Shown here: positions 42,807 through 55,633 of the stretch, piece after piece
Numbering within the stretch: position 1 is the first letter of the stretch
Layout of the letters: each line of letters begins with the position of its first letter
Assembly: GCF_040869045.1 (NCBI RefSeq)
Contig: NC_090320.1
Span: 241,366,978 to 241,430,977 of the forward strand
Source: Eurosta solidaginis
Taxonomy: Eukaryota; Arthropoda; Insecta; Diptera; Tephritidae
Direction of reading: 5' to 3'
DNA: 64,000 nt
Translations under genes and position numbers: made by a program
The notes under the pieces: generated by a model
Told to the model about the DNA's origin: nothing
Seen by the model: only the letters and a program-made list of their open reading frames with translations
Databases searched by the model: none

Positions 42807-45102
42807 TATACTCAGCGTGCTTTGAACACAGAGTATATTAACTTCGATTGGATAACAGGTATAAAGGAATCGAGATTCATATAGACTTCCATATATCAAA
42901 ATCATCAGTATCGATAAAAATTTTGATTGAGGTATGTCCGTCCGTCCGTAAGTCTGTCCGTTAACACGATAATTTGAGAAAATTTTGAGGTATCTTGATG
43001 AAATTTGATATGTAGATTCCTCGGCACTCATCTCAGATCGCTATTTAAAATGAACGATATCGGACTATAACCACGCCCACTTTTTCGATATCGAAAATTT
43101 CGAAAAATCGAAAAAGCGCGATAATTCATTACCAAAGTCGGATAAAGCGATGAAACTTGGTAGGTGAGTTGAACTTACGACGCAGAATCGAAAATTAGTA
43201 AAATTTTGGACAACGAGTGTGGCACCGTCCACTTTTAAAAGAAGGAAATTTCAAAGTTTTGCAAGCTGTAATTTGGCAGTCGTTGAAGATATCATGATGA
43301 AATTTGGCAGGAAAGTTACTGCTGTTACTATATGCGTGCTTAATAAAAATTAGAAAAATCGGATGAGGAACACGCCCACTTAAAAAAAAAATTTTTATTA
43401 AAGTCAAATTTTAAGAAAAAATTCAATATCTGTACAGTAATTATGTCAACATTTAACTCCAGTAATGACATCGTGCAACAAATTGCAAAATTAACAGAAA
43501 TTTTCAAAATTTCATTTAATTTGTCTAGAATACTTTTAATGCCATAAGTCGAACAAAAATTTACCAATACTTATGAAATTTGGTAAAACTTCTGTCACGG
43601 TAACAGTTTTCTGTGAAAATGGGAGAGATCGGTTGAAGCCACGCCCAGTTTTTATACACAGTCGACCGTCTGTCCTTCCGCTCGGCCGTTAACAGGATAA
43701 CTTGAGAAAAATTGATATATCTTTACTAAACTTAGTTCACGTACTTATCTGAACTCACTTTATCTTGGTGTTACAAAAGGGCGAAATCCGAATATGACCA
43801 CGCCCACTTTTTCGATATCGAAAATTTCGAAAAATTAAAAAAATATCATAATTCTATACCAAATACGAAAAAAGGGATGAAACATGGTGATTGGATTGGT
43901 TTATTGACACCTTCACATATACAACTAAATCTCGAAAAGGCGTCCACCTATAGAACTAAGGCCCACTGTCTTTTAAATAATCATTAACACCTTTCATTTG
44001 ATACCCATATCGTACAAACGCATTCTAGAGTTACTCCTGGTCCACCTTTATGGCGATATTTCGAAAAGGTGTCCACCTATAGAACTAAGGCTGCCTTCCT
44101 TCTAAAATACTCATTATCACCTTTCATTTGATACCCATATCGTACAAACGCATTCTAGAGTCACCCCTGGTCCAACTTTTTTGGCGATATCTCAAAAAGG
44201 CACACATTATAGAGTCATCCCTGGTCCACCTTTATGGCGATATTTCTAAAAGGCGTCCACCTGTAGAACTAACGGCCACTCCCTTTTAAATAGTCATTAA
44301 CACTTTTCATTTGATTCCCATATCGTACAAACACATTTTAGAGTCAGCCCTGGTCCACCTTTATGGCGATATCTTGAAAAGACGTCCACCTGTAGAACTA
44401 AGGCCCACTCCCTTTTAAAATACTCATTAACACCTTTCATTTGATACCCATATCGTACAAACACATTCTATAGTCACCCCTGGTCCACCTTTATGGCGAT
44501 ATCGCGAAAAGGCGTCCACCTATAGAACTAAGGCCCACTCCCTTTTAAAATACTCATTAACACCTTTCATTTGATACCCATATCGTACACACACATTCTA
44601 GAGTCACCCCTGGTCCAACTTTATAGCGATATCTCTAAAAGGCGTCCACCTATGGGACTAAGGCCCACTCCTTTTTAAATAATCACTAACACCTCTCATT
44701 TGGTACCCATATCGTACAAACACATTCTAGAGTCACCTCTGGTTCCAACTTTATAGCGATATCTCTAAAAGGCGTCCACCTATGGGACTAAGGCCCACTC
44801 CCTTTTAAATAATCACTAACACCTCTCATTTGGTATCCATATCGTACAAACACATTCTAGAGTCACCTCTGGTCCACCTTCATGGCAATATTCCGAAATG
44901 GCGTACATCTATAGATCTATGGCCCAATCCCTTTTAAAATACTCATTAACACCCTCCATTTGATACCCATGTCATACAAACACATACCAGAGTTACCTTA
45001 GGTTCATTTTCCTACATGGTGATTTTCCCTTATTTTGTCTCCAAAGCTCTCACCTGAGTATGTAATGTTCGGCTACACCCGAACTTAGCCTTCCTTACTT
45101 GT
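42807..45102 (+). mobile_element. DINE-1/Helentron-like element, copy F (complete)
   Basis: The left end is altered (TATACTCAGCGTGCTTTGAA). The body is shortened after GGATTGGTTTATTGACAC at 43908, where it joins straight to CTTCACATATACAACTAA of the array, losing the usual junction. The minisatellite at 43910-45000 has about nine units. Two adjacent units (44585-44870) are near-identical, sharing CTATGGGACTAAGGCCCACT. Ends CTCACCTGAGTATG, hairpin GTTCGGCTACACCCGAAC, CTTACTTGT. Confidence 0.86.
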
Positions 45103-46070
45103 TTTTCGCATTTTTTTTTCTTAAACTCGTTTGTAAGTTAAATTTTGGGGAGATAAATATTCATCGTAAATAATCTGAAGAAAAAAGATGAAAATTTCGC
45201 AACCAGTTTGAATTTTTGCCATTTCTTCATAGTAAAATTACGCTACAACAACAACATTTCCACCAACTTTCGTGGATCTTGGGAAATATCAGGTTCTTCA
45301 AGGGGGAGCATTTGACGTGAAAAATCCCATATACAATCAACGAACGGCAACAAAAAATGAGTTTAAGTTAAGTGTGAATAAAAGAAAAACTTGTCAAGAA
45401 ATCCGTAAAAACGAGGGACAAAGAAAGTAGAAATAATATACATGTAGTGTTATGGATACGCATCTTTGGTGGAATTAGTAAGGAAGGCGGTCGGCATGAT
45501 GTGGTGGTGCACAGTGGCTAGTCATTGTCGGCTGGGGCGGGTCCTTGCCAACCTTACTCTTCCTGCGCCATAAACAGAAAAAAAGTCATATCATGCCTTT
45601 AAAAAAACTGACAAAAGCGCGGAACTAATTCAAAACGCTCAAATGGACTAAAACAACATCCGGCCGAACCGGATGTCACGGACAGACCGTTACAACATTC
45701 AAAAATTTAAATTCAAAAAAAAAAAAAACCGCAAAAAAAGTTTACCGAACCGGACACGACCGGTTACTAACTGCTGAAAATCAAAAAAACGCTGAAAATT
45801 TAAATTTAAAAGAAAAGGGCCGAATATATAGAGGGGCGCCGCGGGTGGTGTTGCGACGCCCGGTGCATTTACCCACCATCAAAAACCATGGCCACCGACG
45901 CACCTATTTTTCGGTGGCTCCTTACCTGTATGCCCTACGTGCCTTCTAAATAAAATTGAATGCCAGCATTCCCATTTCAATTACAAATTTATTGATGATT
46001 CATTATATAACAAAAAAACTGAATTAATAATTATTGTAATATATATATAGATAGGGACCTACGTTGGCCC
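45103..46070. other. No confirmed gene; GC-rich patch with TATA-like motif
   Basis: 45640-45960 is more GC-rich than its surroundings. It holds an ACATCCGG/CCGGATGT hairpin (45656-45682) and AATATATAGAGGGGCGCCGC at about 45821, which resembles a TATA box with a downstream GC-rich leader. Downstream is no open frame I can tie to it. It could be a promoter, an LTR or a decayed element; I cannot choose. Confidence 0.3.
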
Positions 46071-47520
46071 TTTAATTGTCAACTGAATCTTGTTTTGGTT
46101 TTCTCTCAATTACAAAACATTGAGCTCTATTCCATGTAACATTTATAAGTTCTACTGGGTAATTAACGTTAACTGCCCATTGGTTATGGTACTTAGATAT
46201 AACGCACCATTCAAATTTCATTTTATGGATTTTTGCTTCAACAATCGGAAATTTTAACATTGATCAAATTGATTGATTACTCATGACCCGATAGTGCAAA
46301 CTTCAATACGTATTAGCCGTCACTACAGGGGTTCACAACTTCCGATGAAATGTTTCTTACCGACTAAGTATATTCAAAACGTATACGCCCATGCATGGAT
46401 GTACCTATGTAGCAAGTATGGAACACCCCCTTTTTTTTTTTTAAAAAAATTAAATGAAGTTCGCATTAATTACGGTAACGCATCTAATTACGTACATGTT
46501 TGCATGTAGACCTAAATATTTATCTTATTTTGCATAAGCATTTATGTACTTATCTACAAAGTGTGTTAACTTTTATATATCCAAATATTCTAAACCAGCT
46601 TATAAATTACATATTATTATACATATCAAAATACCACAAACGAATCCAACACCTTTTTTTTCCTTTTTTTTATATAATGTAGCGGAAAAGTAATAATCCT
46701 ATCCGGAGGTATGCAAACATCATAAAGTTCTTTTTTTTTTTGGATCTACTTGAAGACGGGGCTTAGGTCAATAAACCTCAGTCAATCACAGGCCTTGTGG
46801 AAAATGTTCGACAGAAAAGCGGACAGTTATCACCGATCCCCGAAAAGCTTGAGCAAATTCTATGTGCAGCGACTTATCATTATATCACCATTTCCACTTA
46901 AAAGGGCAAATGACAATTAACTACTCGCCTTTTTAAGCCTTACTTATTTCGGTATATAACACCAATCTTTATATAGCGTAGATCTATTTCTTATACTTTG
47001 TATTGTATTTTTAGTGTATTGGTATTTATTTATTTATCTTCTATTGCTTTAATTTTTGGAAGATCCTAACGCTACTAACTCACTCTACATAAATATGTAT
47101 GTATATTTCATAATTGGTACATTAAATTCAAAACACGGCTGAGCTTGTTTAAATACTAAATGTTTTAAATCAATATAATATTTTTATAGAATTATAAGCA
47201 AAACAAAATTTTTAATTATGATTTGCAAACAGATAAATTTAATTTAGTTCTTTTATCAAATTCGTTAAACATTTTGATAACGAATACTAAATTATAAAAT
47301 AAAAGTTCTAAACTAAAGTTACCAAGCGTGCCAAAAACAACTTTATTACTAATAAAGTGCTAGCAAACTAGTGCTTTTATTAGCATTATATATAAAAAAA
47401 TCTAAGCAAATGCAATCAATTGCTTATATACTCTAACACAATTTTTTGTTGGTTGCCTAACTCTAGCTTCTATTTAGTTAGTTCAAATCGAAAAAAAAAT
47501 ATATTTGATTATGCCAGATT
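46071..47520. other. No gene recognised
   Basis: AT-rich DNA with T homopolymers (46429-46442, 46729-46740). Small frames at 46072-46682 show no motif. Confidence 0.5.
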
Positions 47521-47539
47521 TCTACTGGTTAAACCACTA

Positions 47540-47930
47540 ACTACTTAGGCACGACTCACCCGGTAGGCCGGTACCTACTTATTTGCAAGGACCGTCCGGC
47601 GACATCCGCTGGTGTACCTCTGTTGCCGCTACTATGGTTCTAGCTGGTACTTGAGTTGCCGGCTATGATGGCTGGTGATGGTGATAAGCCTGGGGCTTCG
47701 TGGGCGCTATAGCTGGTGGTAGAGCGTGATGGCCGGCGTTTGTTACGCCTGCTTTAGTGGGCGAAATCGAAAGGTGGTCGCCCGCTTTTGGGTGGCAGGT
47801 TGTCGGGCGTTGGTGGTGTGGCAGCGGCCTATATGCGGTGGCGGTGGAGCTGTTATAAGCGTTATTGTAAGAATTGCTGCCGTAGGTAATAATTTCGACG
47901 GCCTTTAATAGAACACACCGCAGTATGTGA
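47540..47930. other. GC-rich coding-like relic (uncertain)
   Basis: Base composition changes to GC-rich. The minus strand read across stops gives proline-, serine- and arginine-rich runs such as ATPPTPDNLPPKSGRPPFDF and SRSTTSYSAHEAPGLSPSPA, which would suit a low-complexity protein or a gag-like product. The plus-strand frame 47726-47908 is glycine/valine-rich. Neither is convincing as a gene. Confidence 0.25.
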
Positions 47931-49128
47931 ACCAGCCAGAATATGGCTGCGCTGGAGCTCCTCTCTCTTGAAACTCTGGGAAATATTTGCTAGTTTCTTA
48001 CAATTTCCGTCGTCTATGAGTGAGTTTGCAATCCCTCTGGTTGTTTAGGAAACCAGCCTTTTCCTTTACAATTGATGCTCTTCTTTGGGTCGATGATTTT
48101 TCTTTAATTAGAAATATGAATTTTTCCGATTCGGTATCTACGCTTTTTACTTCTTTCGCTTGTTGTCGCTAGAGAAACTTGAGGATGGGGCCTTTGAGCT
48201 GCTTAATATGTAGGTACTAGCTCTTGCTTGGCAGTAAATCACGATAGGTTAGTCTGTTTTTATGCTAATTTCTATGCGCATAGATACAAATACATAATTA
48301 TCGGCATATATATGTATTTTCTGATGCAATTTTCGCAACAAGCTATTTTGTAGGGAACTCTTCTTGACCTCTATACGATTTGATGGACTTTGGTTTTATG
48401 TATAAAGGCAAACATTTCTCAAGTGGACGACACACTTTACTCAATTTTCGCTTGTTTAAACCGTGAAATTATTGGTTTGATATTCATTGATTTAATATTT
48501 ATTAAAATAACACTCGAGGACCGTTGATTGCCGCTTCTCGCAACTGAACCACTTAACCTGCAGATTACCTGCATTTCAATCGAAGGGTTAACGATTCTGT
48601 TATAACATTTTAATAAAAGTAACTCAAATCCGTTCCACATTCACCAGCAAACGTATATTAAAAAATTTCTGTAATTGTTATACATCAAATTTAAAACGTC
48701 TCGTTAGGTTGTCCTCTTTTCTTTTTCTTTCTTCTGCCGGAAACTCGTGGCTTTTTTACCAGCGATCGCCGATTTGTGTTTTTTTTTTGCTTTCCGATAC
48801 TTTTTATCGCAACTTTCGCCTCATCCTCAGTCATTAGGCGTGTCAGCGCGAACACGCTCCCAAGTGGACCGTAACCGTAGACCGTAGCAGCAGACCGTAA
48901 CAGTAGTTAAAAAAAATAAAAAACACGCAAATAAGGTGCTTTTTAGTATCTAAAATCCACTTATATATTTGATGCTGCTAGCACCGTAGCACAGAGGTTC
49001 GTGTCTCCGCTATTAAGCACAACTCGTTTTGCAGCAAGTTATTTAACCACTGCCGCGGGTCTTCAATAATTGCCGCTAAATGGGTCTAACTCTCCTTTGC
49101 GCGCCTAGCCAAGAGAGCTACAATCAAG
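47931..49128. other. No gene recognised
   Basis: Mixed-composition DNA. ACCGTAGCACAGAGGTTCGT at 48982 resembles the A-box region of a tRNA-derived SINE, but no B box follows at the right distance. Repeated GTAACAGTAG/CGTAACCGTAGACCGTAG words lie at 48868-48908. Confidence 0.4.
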
Positions 49129-51032
49129 CATACATTCAAGTGAAGCTAATATAAGCGTGTTAAAAAAATGATAATTCATTGAAACCTATATAAAAGTTGT
49201 ATGGGGAGTCCCATTTTTACTGAACTTTTTTGTACTCCGTTCTTCGAATATGTTAAAAAGTTGATCATATAATCATTCTTAAAATAAACCCATTTTCTCA
49301 CACATAATGGTAAGCTTAATCGATTTTCTTGGGATTTTTTTCTTAATTCGATGGCATTACTGCATAGAAGTTTGAGGGGTCAAATATCAGACTACCATGC
49401 TAGGTAATTTGAGCTACATATGCATATAGTTTCCACTTGATACTACACTGAAAGAAATGCTGCTAGTAAAATCAACAAATCGGTTCGGTTGCTGCTTAAC
49501 GGAGATTCGGTGAAATTAATCGAATTATGGTTAATTCGACCGAGTTCTTTGTTAAGCGAACAAATTAGTTTATTAATTTCAACAGAAGAAAAATTGTCGC
49601 TCTAAGTTAACAAAATTCTGTAAAATTGATAGATTCCTAATCAATCTAACTGATTTTTCTATTAACACAACTGATCTCACTGGTCATTTCAACAGCGATC
49701 AAAAGTCAATACATGAGCAAATTTCAAAGAGAATTTTACGCTCACTGCGCTCTCTACTTTGTACTTATGACGATGGTGCCACTTGTTAAAAAAAACACCA
49801 AAATAAGAAAACCACCAAATCAAAAAAACACACAAAATGGGAAAACAACAAAAATCTAGTTTTCCAGTTATCAATAAAAAGTAAAAAACCCTTTTTTGAA
49901 TTTCCTGTGCAAAAAATTATGAGATACCGGGACACCTATTTATCGGGGACAATTTTTCAACTTCTCCTCCAACCGAAATGCAAAATTGCGCCCTCTTGTT
50001 GCAAAAGTTTTGTTTGAACGAACAGGATTTTTCCAAAGTTAGTAACATTTTGTTCAAGTTCTTACGAATTTTCATTCACGCATATATTCAAGTGAAGCTA
50101 ATATAAGCGTGTTAAAAAAATGATAATTCATTGAAACCTATATAAAAGTTGTATGGGGAGTCCCATTTTTACTGAACTTTTTTGTACTCCGTTCTTCGAA
50201 TATGTTAAAAAGTTGATCATATAATCATTCTTAAAATAAACCCATTTTCTCACACATAATGGTAAGCTTAATCGATTTTCTTGGGATTTTTTTCTTAATT
50301 CGATGGCATTACTGCATAGAAGTTTGAGGGGTCAAATATCAGACTACCATGCTAGGTAATTTGAGCTACATATGCATATAGTTTCCACATGATACTACAC
50401 TGAAAGAAATGCTGCTAGTAAAATCAACAAATCGGTTCGGTTGCTGCTTAACGGAGATTCGGTGAAATTAATCGAATTATGGTTAATTCGACCGAGTTCT
50501 TTGTTAAGCGAACAAATTAGTTTATTAATTTCAACAGAAGAAAAATTGTCGCTCTAAGTTAACAAAATTCTGTAAAATTGATAGATTCCTAATCAATCTA
50601 ACTGATTTTTCTATTAACACAACTGATCTCACTGGTCATTTCAACAGCGATCAAAAGTCAATACATGAGCAAATTTCAAAGAGAATTTTACGCTCACTGC
50701 GCTCTCTACTTTGTACTTATGACGATGGTGCCACTTTTTAAAAAAAACACCAAAATAAGAAAACCACCAAATCAAAAAAACACACAAAATGGGAAAACAA
50801 CAAAAATCTAGTTTTCCAGTTATCAATAAAAAGTAAAAAACCCTTTTTTGAATTTCCTGTGCAAAAAATTATGAGATACCGGGACACCTATTTATCGGGG
50901 ACAATTTTTCAACTTCTCCTCCAACCGAAATGCAAAATTGCGCCCTCTTGTTGCAAAAGTTTTGTTTGAACGAACAGGATTTTTCCAAAGTTAGTAACAT
51001 TTTGTTCAAGTTCTTACGAATTTTCATTCACG
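49129..51032. repeat. Tandem duplication, 952 bp x 2, nearly identical
   Basis: Copy 1 is 49129-50080 and copy 2 is 50081-51032. Only a few differences were found (e.g. CATACATTC/CATATATTC, CCACTTGAT/CCACATGAT, CACTTGTT/CACTTTTT). Each unit contains CACTGAAAGAAATGCTGC and AGTAAAATCAACAAATCGG. A related pattern occurs at about 56850-56885 in inverse orientation. Each unit also carries a 61-codon frame (49874-49689, 50826-50641) with no recognised motif. Confidence 0.97.
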
Positions 51033-51053
51033 CGAACGCATCTAATAAGATAA

Positions 51054-51478
51054 TAGGGGGACTCATGTAACCGTATAAATGCCTTATAAAGTGTGTAAAC
51101 GTATAAATTTATCTAGTTTACGCACGAGCTGTCAAATTTTGTATGAAAAATCATTTACACAATTTGTATAAATTTACGCGCACATTTCATTGTGTAAACG
51201 CGGTAAACTCAAAGGAATGCAACCTTGCAGACATTACAGACGGAATTTTCATCAAAAATCTCCAACATCAGCGAGTAAAGGCGTTTTAGTTTTGATTTTT
51301 CACTTAGTCTTGGCATTTTTTAATTTGTGTAACAATCAAAAAATGTTGTTCGGCAATAATACAGCTGATAAACAATCAAGTTTATCAAGAGTATTACTAG
51401 GTGCGTTCATATAACAGCGTGTGTAAATGGATATAATTTTACACCTTATAAGTTTATATGCTATCATGAGTCCCCCTA
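51054..51478. mobile_element. TIR element (MITE), ~425 bp
   Basis: The ends TAGGGGGACTCATGTAACCG and, inverted, TAGGGGGACTCATGATAGCA share at least 14 bases plus TTATAA-rich inner matches. The interior has GTTTACGCACGAGCTGTCAA and a 74-codon plus frame (51190-51414) with no motif. Target duplication is unclear. Confidence 0.75.
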
Positions 51479-51495
51479 ATAAAAACATCCCTTTT

Positions 51496-53713
51496 TATAC
51501 TCAGTTGAGCAGAGCTCACAGAGTATATTAACTTTGATTGGATAACGGTTGGTTGTACAGGTATAAAGGAATCGAGATAGATATAGACTTCCATATATCA
51601 AAATCATCAGTATCGAAAAAAAATTCGATTGAGCCATGTCCGTCCGTCCGTCCGTCTGTCCGTTAACACGATAACTTGAGTAAATTTTGAGGTATCTTGA
51701 TGAAATTTGGTCTGTAGGTACCTGGGAACTCATCTCAGATTGCTATTTAAAATGAACGATATCGGACTATAACCACGCCCACTTTTTCGATATCGAAAAT
51801 TTCGAAAAACACAAAAGTGGGATAATTCATTACCAAAGACGGATAAAGCGATGAAACTTGGTAGGTCCGTTGACCTTATGACGCAGAATATAAAAATAGT
51901 AAAATTTTGTACAATTGACGTGGCACCGCCCACTTTTAAAAGAAGGTAATTTAGAAGTTTTGCAAGCTGTAATTTGGCAGTCGTTGAAGATATCACGATG
52001 AAATTTGGCAGGAACGTTACCCTTATTACTATATGTATGCTTAATAAAAATTAGCAAAATCGGAGAACGACCACGCCCACTTTTAAAAAAAATTTTTTTT
52101 AAAGTCAAATTTTAAAAGAAAAGTTAATATCTTTACAGTATATAAGTAAATTATGTCAAAATTTAACTCCAGTAATGATATGGTGCAACAAAATACAAAA
52201 GTAAAAGAAAATTTCAAAATGGGTGTTGCTCCGCCCTTTTTCATTTAATTTGTCAAGGATACTTTTAATGCCATAAGTCGAACAAAAATTTACCAATCCT
52301 TGTGAAATTTGGTAGAGGCTTAGATTCTAGGACGATAACTGTTTTCTGTGAAAAAGAGCGAAATCGGTTGAAGCCGCGCCCAGTTTTTATACACAGTCGA
52401 CCGTCTGTCCTTCCGCTCGGCCGTTAACACGATAACTTGAGCAAAAATCGATATATCTTTACTAAACTCAGTTCACGTACTTATCTGAACTCACTTTGTA
52501 TTGGTTTAAAAAATGGCCGAAATCCGACTATGACCACGCCCACTTTTTCGATATCGAAAATTACGAAAAATGAAAAATATGCCATAATTATATACCAAAT
52601 ATGAAAAAAGGGATGAAACATGGTAATTGGATTGGTCTATTGACGCAAAATATAACTATAGAAAAAAACTTTGTAAAATGGGTGTGACACCTACCATATT
52701 AAGTAGAAGAAAATGAAAAAGTTTTGCAGGGCGAAATCAAAAGCCCTTGGAATCTTAGAAGGAATACTATTCGTGGTATTACATATATAAATAAATTAGC
52801 GGTACCCGACAGATGATGTTCTGGATCACCCTGGTCTACATTTTGGTCGATATCTCTAAAACGTCTTCACATATACAACTAACGGCCACTCCCTTTTAAA
52901 ACCCTCACTAAGACATTTAATTTGATACCCATATCGTACAAACACATTCTAGAGTCACCCCTGGTCCACGTTTATGGCGATATCTCGAAAAGGCGTCCAC
53001 TTATAGAACTACGGCCCACTCCCTTTTAAAATACTCATTCACACCTTTTATTTGATACCCATATCGTACAAAAAAATCTAGAGTCACCCCTGGTCCACCT
53101 TTATGGCGATATCTCGAAAAGGCGTCCACCTATAGAACTAAAGCCCACACCCTTTTAAAATACCCATGAACACCTTTCGTTTGATACCCATATTGTACAA
53201 ACGCATTCTAGAGTCAACCCTGGTCCACCTTTATAAAGATATTCCGAAAAGGCGTCCACCTATAGAACTAAGGCCCACTCCCTTTTAAAATGCTCATTAA
53301 CACCTTTCATTTGATACCCATATAGTACAAACAAATTCTAGAGTCACCCCTGGTCCACCTTTATGGCGATATCTCGAAAAGGCGTGCATCTATAGAACTT
53401 AGGCCCACTCCCTTTTAAAATACTCATTAACACCTTTCATTTGATACCCATATCCTACAAACTAATTCTAGAGTCAGCCCTGGTCCACCTTTATGGCGAT
53501 ATCACTAAATGGCGTCCATCTATAGAACTATGGCCCACTCCCTCTTAAAATACTCTTTAATACCATCCATTTGATACACATGTCATACAAACACATTCCA
53601 GGGTTACCCTAGGTTCTTTTTACTACATGGTGATTTTCCCTTATTTTATCTCCACTGCTCTCAACTGAGTATTTAATGTTCGGTTACACCCGAACTCAGC
53701 CTTCCTTACTTGT
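51496..53713 (+). mobile_element. DINE-1/Helentron-like element, copy G (complete)
   Basis: Starts TATACTCAGTTGAGCAGAGC, with GTCCGTCCGTCCGTCTGTCC at 51638, a full body, and about six minisatellite units at 52800-53610. The end has CTCTCAACTGAGTATT, GTTCGGTTACACCCGAAC and CTTACTTGT. It is among the best complete references for the family in this window. Confidence 0.88.
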
Positions 53714-54125
53714 TTAATGTTAATATTTCCGACAACATAAAAGTTTGAGTTGTTTTGGAATCCTTTCAACTTAAAGTGTTACGAAAATTAAACTTGCCGA
53801 ATTTCATGTAAAGTTACTCTAGTGGTGAATTACCTTCCTGCGATTTGATTCATTTCTTTTTATAACTTACAAGTTCTCTATTTAAAATGTTATGCCAAAC
53901 ATTTAAACTACAAGTTTTGTTCGAAACAATCAAGTGTGCAACTACATGCGAGAGAAGAAATTGAGAATGAGCTGAGCTGCAACTGGATGAATTGAGAATC
54001 AGTTTTGTGACTACTATTTTCATTTCTATTTGCAAAGCGAAGTTCAAAACTATAAATTAAATAAATTATAAAATTTGGTGAGAGTGCGTTTAATAAAACA
54101 AAATAATAAAGTGTTTAAATATAAA
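53714..54125. other. No gene recognised
   Basis: Unassigned AT-rich DNA between copy G and the Penelope pair. Confidence 0.5.
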
Positions 54126-54213
54126 CGAGCTCTAGACCAAATATTTGTATATTCTTAATAAAACACAATACGTGAATTTTTGATATACAATTATATTATT
54201 TAATTTGTCGATA

Positions 54214-54242
54214 TTTCGACTTCAGTCTGAAGTCATCATCAG
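54214..54242 (-). ncRNA. Candidate hammerhead ribozyme core (Penelope 3' region), minus copy
   Basis: The minus strand reads CTGATGA, T, GACTTCAG-A-CTGAAGTC, GAAA: the two invariant hammerhead core boxes around a perfect stem II. Penelope-like elements are known to carry hammerhead motifs in their terminal repeats. I could not settle stems I and III or the cleavage site. Confidence 0.55.
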
Positions 54243-54529
54243 GACTAGGTACGAAAAGAACAAACATACATATTAAAATCATAAAAATACACATTTGCAC
54301 AAGTACAGAACTTGCATTTTTGAATGCAATATGTCGACTAGTGTAACAAAAATATAAGTTTACGAACAGTGCAAAGCAAATAACAATAAAATGTAAATAA
54401 CACACAGCCGTTATCATAAACAAAAAATGAACATAAGCAGAAAGTTATCTAAATGAGTAGTGAGCGCCGCTCAAGTGATATCAGCTGCAGCCTGCAGGTG
54501 AACTCTTTGGTAAACAGTGGGAGATGCCC

Positions 54530-55588
54530 TTATCTATTATTGTTGTTGTTGTTGATCAGCTGCCTAAAGGCAGAGGCAATACCAATTGTATCAGATTTGA
54601 AGTTCGTGCGTTTGTCGCTGGGTGTATTTATTATGTGCAGCATCTCTAATATGTAGCGTTTGTTGTAATTCCTCTCTTGCTGTAGAATTTCTACATTTTT
54701 TAAATTGGGAGAGTGTCCAGTTTCTCTGCAATGCTGTGTTAGCGCCGTTTTGCCATCATTAGGGTTGTTGCGATTTTTAATATTCGTTTTATGCCCGGAA
54801 ATCCTCGTTTTTAGTTTCGATTTAGTAGTCCCCACATATACTTTGTCGCATACGTGGGACCCGTCACCATTACATAGAATTTTATATATCAAATCCGATT
54901 TCTCATATTTATCTATTCTACTCTTGGTATTACTGAAAATTTGTCGCAACGTATTATTGTAGGTAAAGGCTAAATTACATTTCTCTTTGTCATAAATATT
55001 TGAATATTTTATTCTGTTAGACAGGACTGACACATATGTAGTCGATTTATATATTTTATTATTTTCGGCATTTTTCCTCGCAGTGGGTTTCTTATAATAA
55101 TCTCTTATAAAGTTTTTTATTATGCGTGTAGGAAATTCATTATTTTCTAGAACATTTATTATTATTTTAATGTTTTCTTTATGATAAACTTCATCGATGA
55201 TCGAGAGAACTCTGTTGATAAAATTTCTGGCCGTATTGACTATTGTAGATTTGTCATGTTTAGAATTAAAGTTAATTAATCTACCTGACGCTGTAGGTTT
55301 TTTATACCAATCAAAACATAATTGGTTATTCTTTTTTATAACAAGGGTATCGAGAAACGGTAGTTTTCCGTCTTTCTCCACCTCAATTGTAAATTTAATA
55401 CTCCTGTTGTATCCATTTAGAATATTTAGCAATTCTTCCACCGTATCAGTTTTCACAATTGCGAAAAAGTCATCGACGTATTTGGTAAGCAAACGTGGCT
55501 TATAAGGGGAGTAATCTTCAAATTTCTCCAGTAATTCTTCCATTACAATGTCTGCTATGACGGGGGATGCTGGGGAACCCATGGGCAT
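54530..55588 (-). CDS. Penelope polyprotein fragment: reverse transcriptase C-half plus GIY-YIG endonuclease
   Basis: The 352-codon open frame is uninterrupted. Residues 2-13 are PMGSPASPVIAD (RT motif B), residues 37-40 YVDD (catalytic motif C), and KLPFLDTLVI near 75-84 is motif D/E-like. From about 239 come a Cys pair (CNGDGSHVC), YVGTTKSKLKTRISGH at 251-266 (GIY-YIG core with Arg and His), HCRETGH at 286-292 and NVEILQQERN near 298-307 (candidate catalytic Glu). RT followed by GIY-YIG is diagnostic of Penelope-like elements. It ends in Asn repeats from (AAC)n codons. A full protein is roughly twice this length, so the N-terminal half is missing. Upstream bases still encode FGPCG before MPMGSP. 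The Met at 55588 is not a natural start. Confidence 0.94.
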   Translation of the reverse strand: MPMGSPASPVIADIVMEELLEKFEDYSPYKPRLLTKYVDDFFAIVKTDTVEELLNILNGYNRSIKFTIEVEKDGKLPFLDTLVIKKNNQLCFDWYKKPTASGRLINFNSKHDKSTIVNTARNFINRVLSIIDEVYHKENIKIIINVLENNEFPTRIIKNFIRDYYKKPTARKNAENNKIYKSTTYVSVLSNRIKYSNIYDKEKCNLAFTYNNTLRQIFSNTKSRIDKYEKSDLIYKILCNGDGSHVCDKVYVGTTKSKLKTRISGHKTNIKNRNNPNDGKTALTQHCRETGHSPNLKNVEILQQERNYNKRYILEMLHIINTPSDKRTNFKSDTIGIASAFRQLINNNNNNR

Positions 55589-55633
55589 ACCGCATGGGCC
55601 GAAAATAATAAAATATATAAATCGACTACATAT

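Larger units (their letters stand above)
54126..55596 (-). mobile_element. Penelope-like element, 5'-truncated, minus copy
   Basis: Contains the ORF at 55588-54530 and a 3' region running to about 54126 with a hammerhead-like core at 54214-54242. It is truncated at the head inside the RT, at the junction with the plus copy (about 55597). The distal 0.94 kb (54126-55064) is repeated in inverse orientation at 55597-56544. Confidence 0.88.

Noticed and set aside
54705..55505. Plus-strand frames across the Penelope ORF, and minus-strand frames at 55705-56214
   Set aside because: They are antisense shadows of the RT/GIY-YIG coding frame, which has clear motifs.
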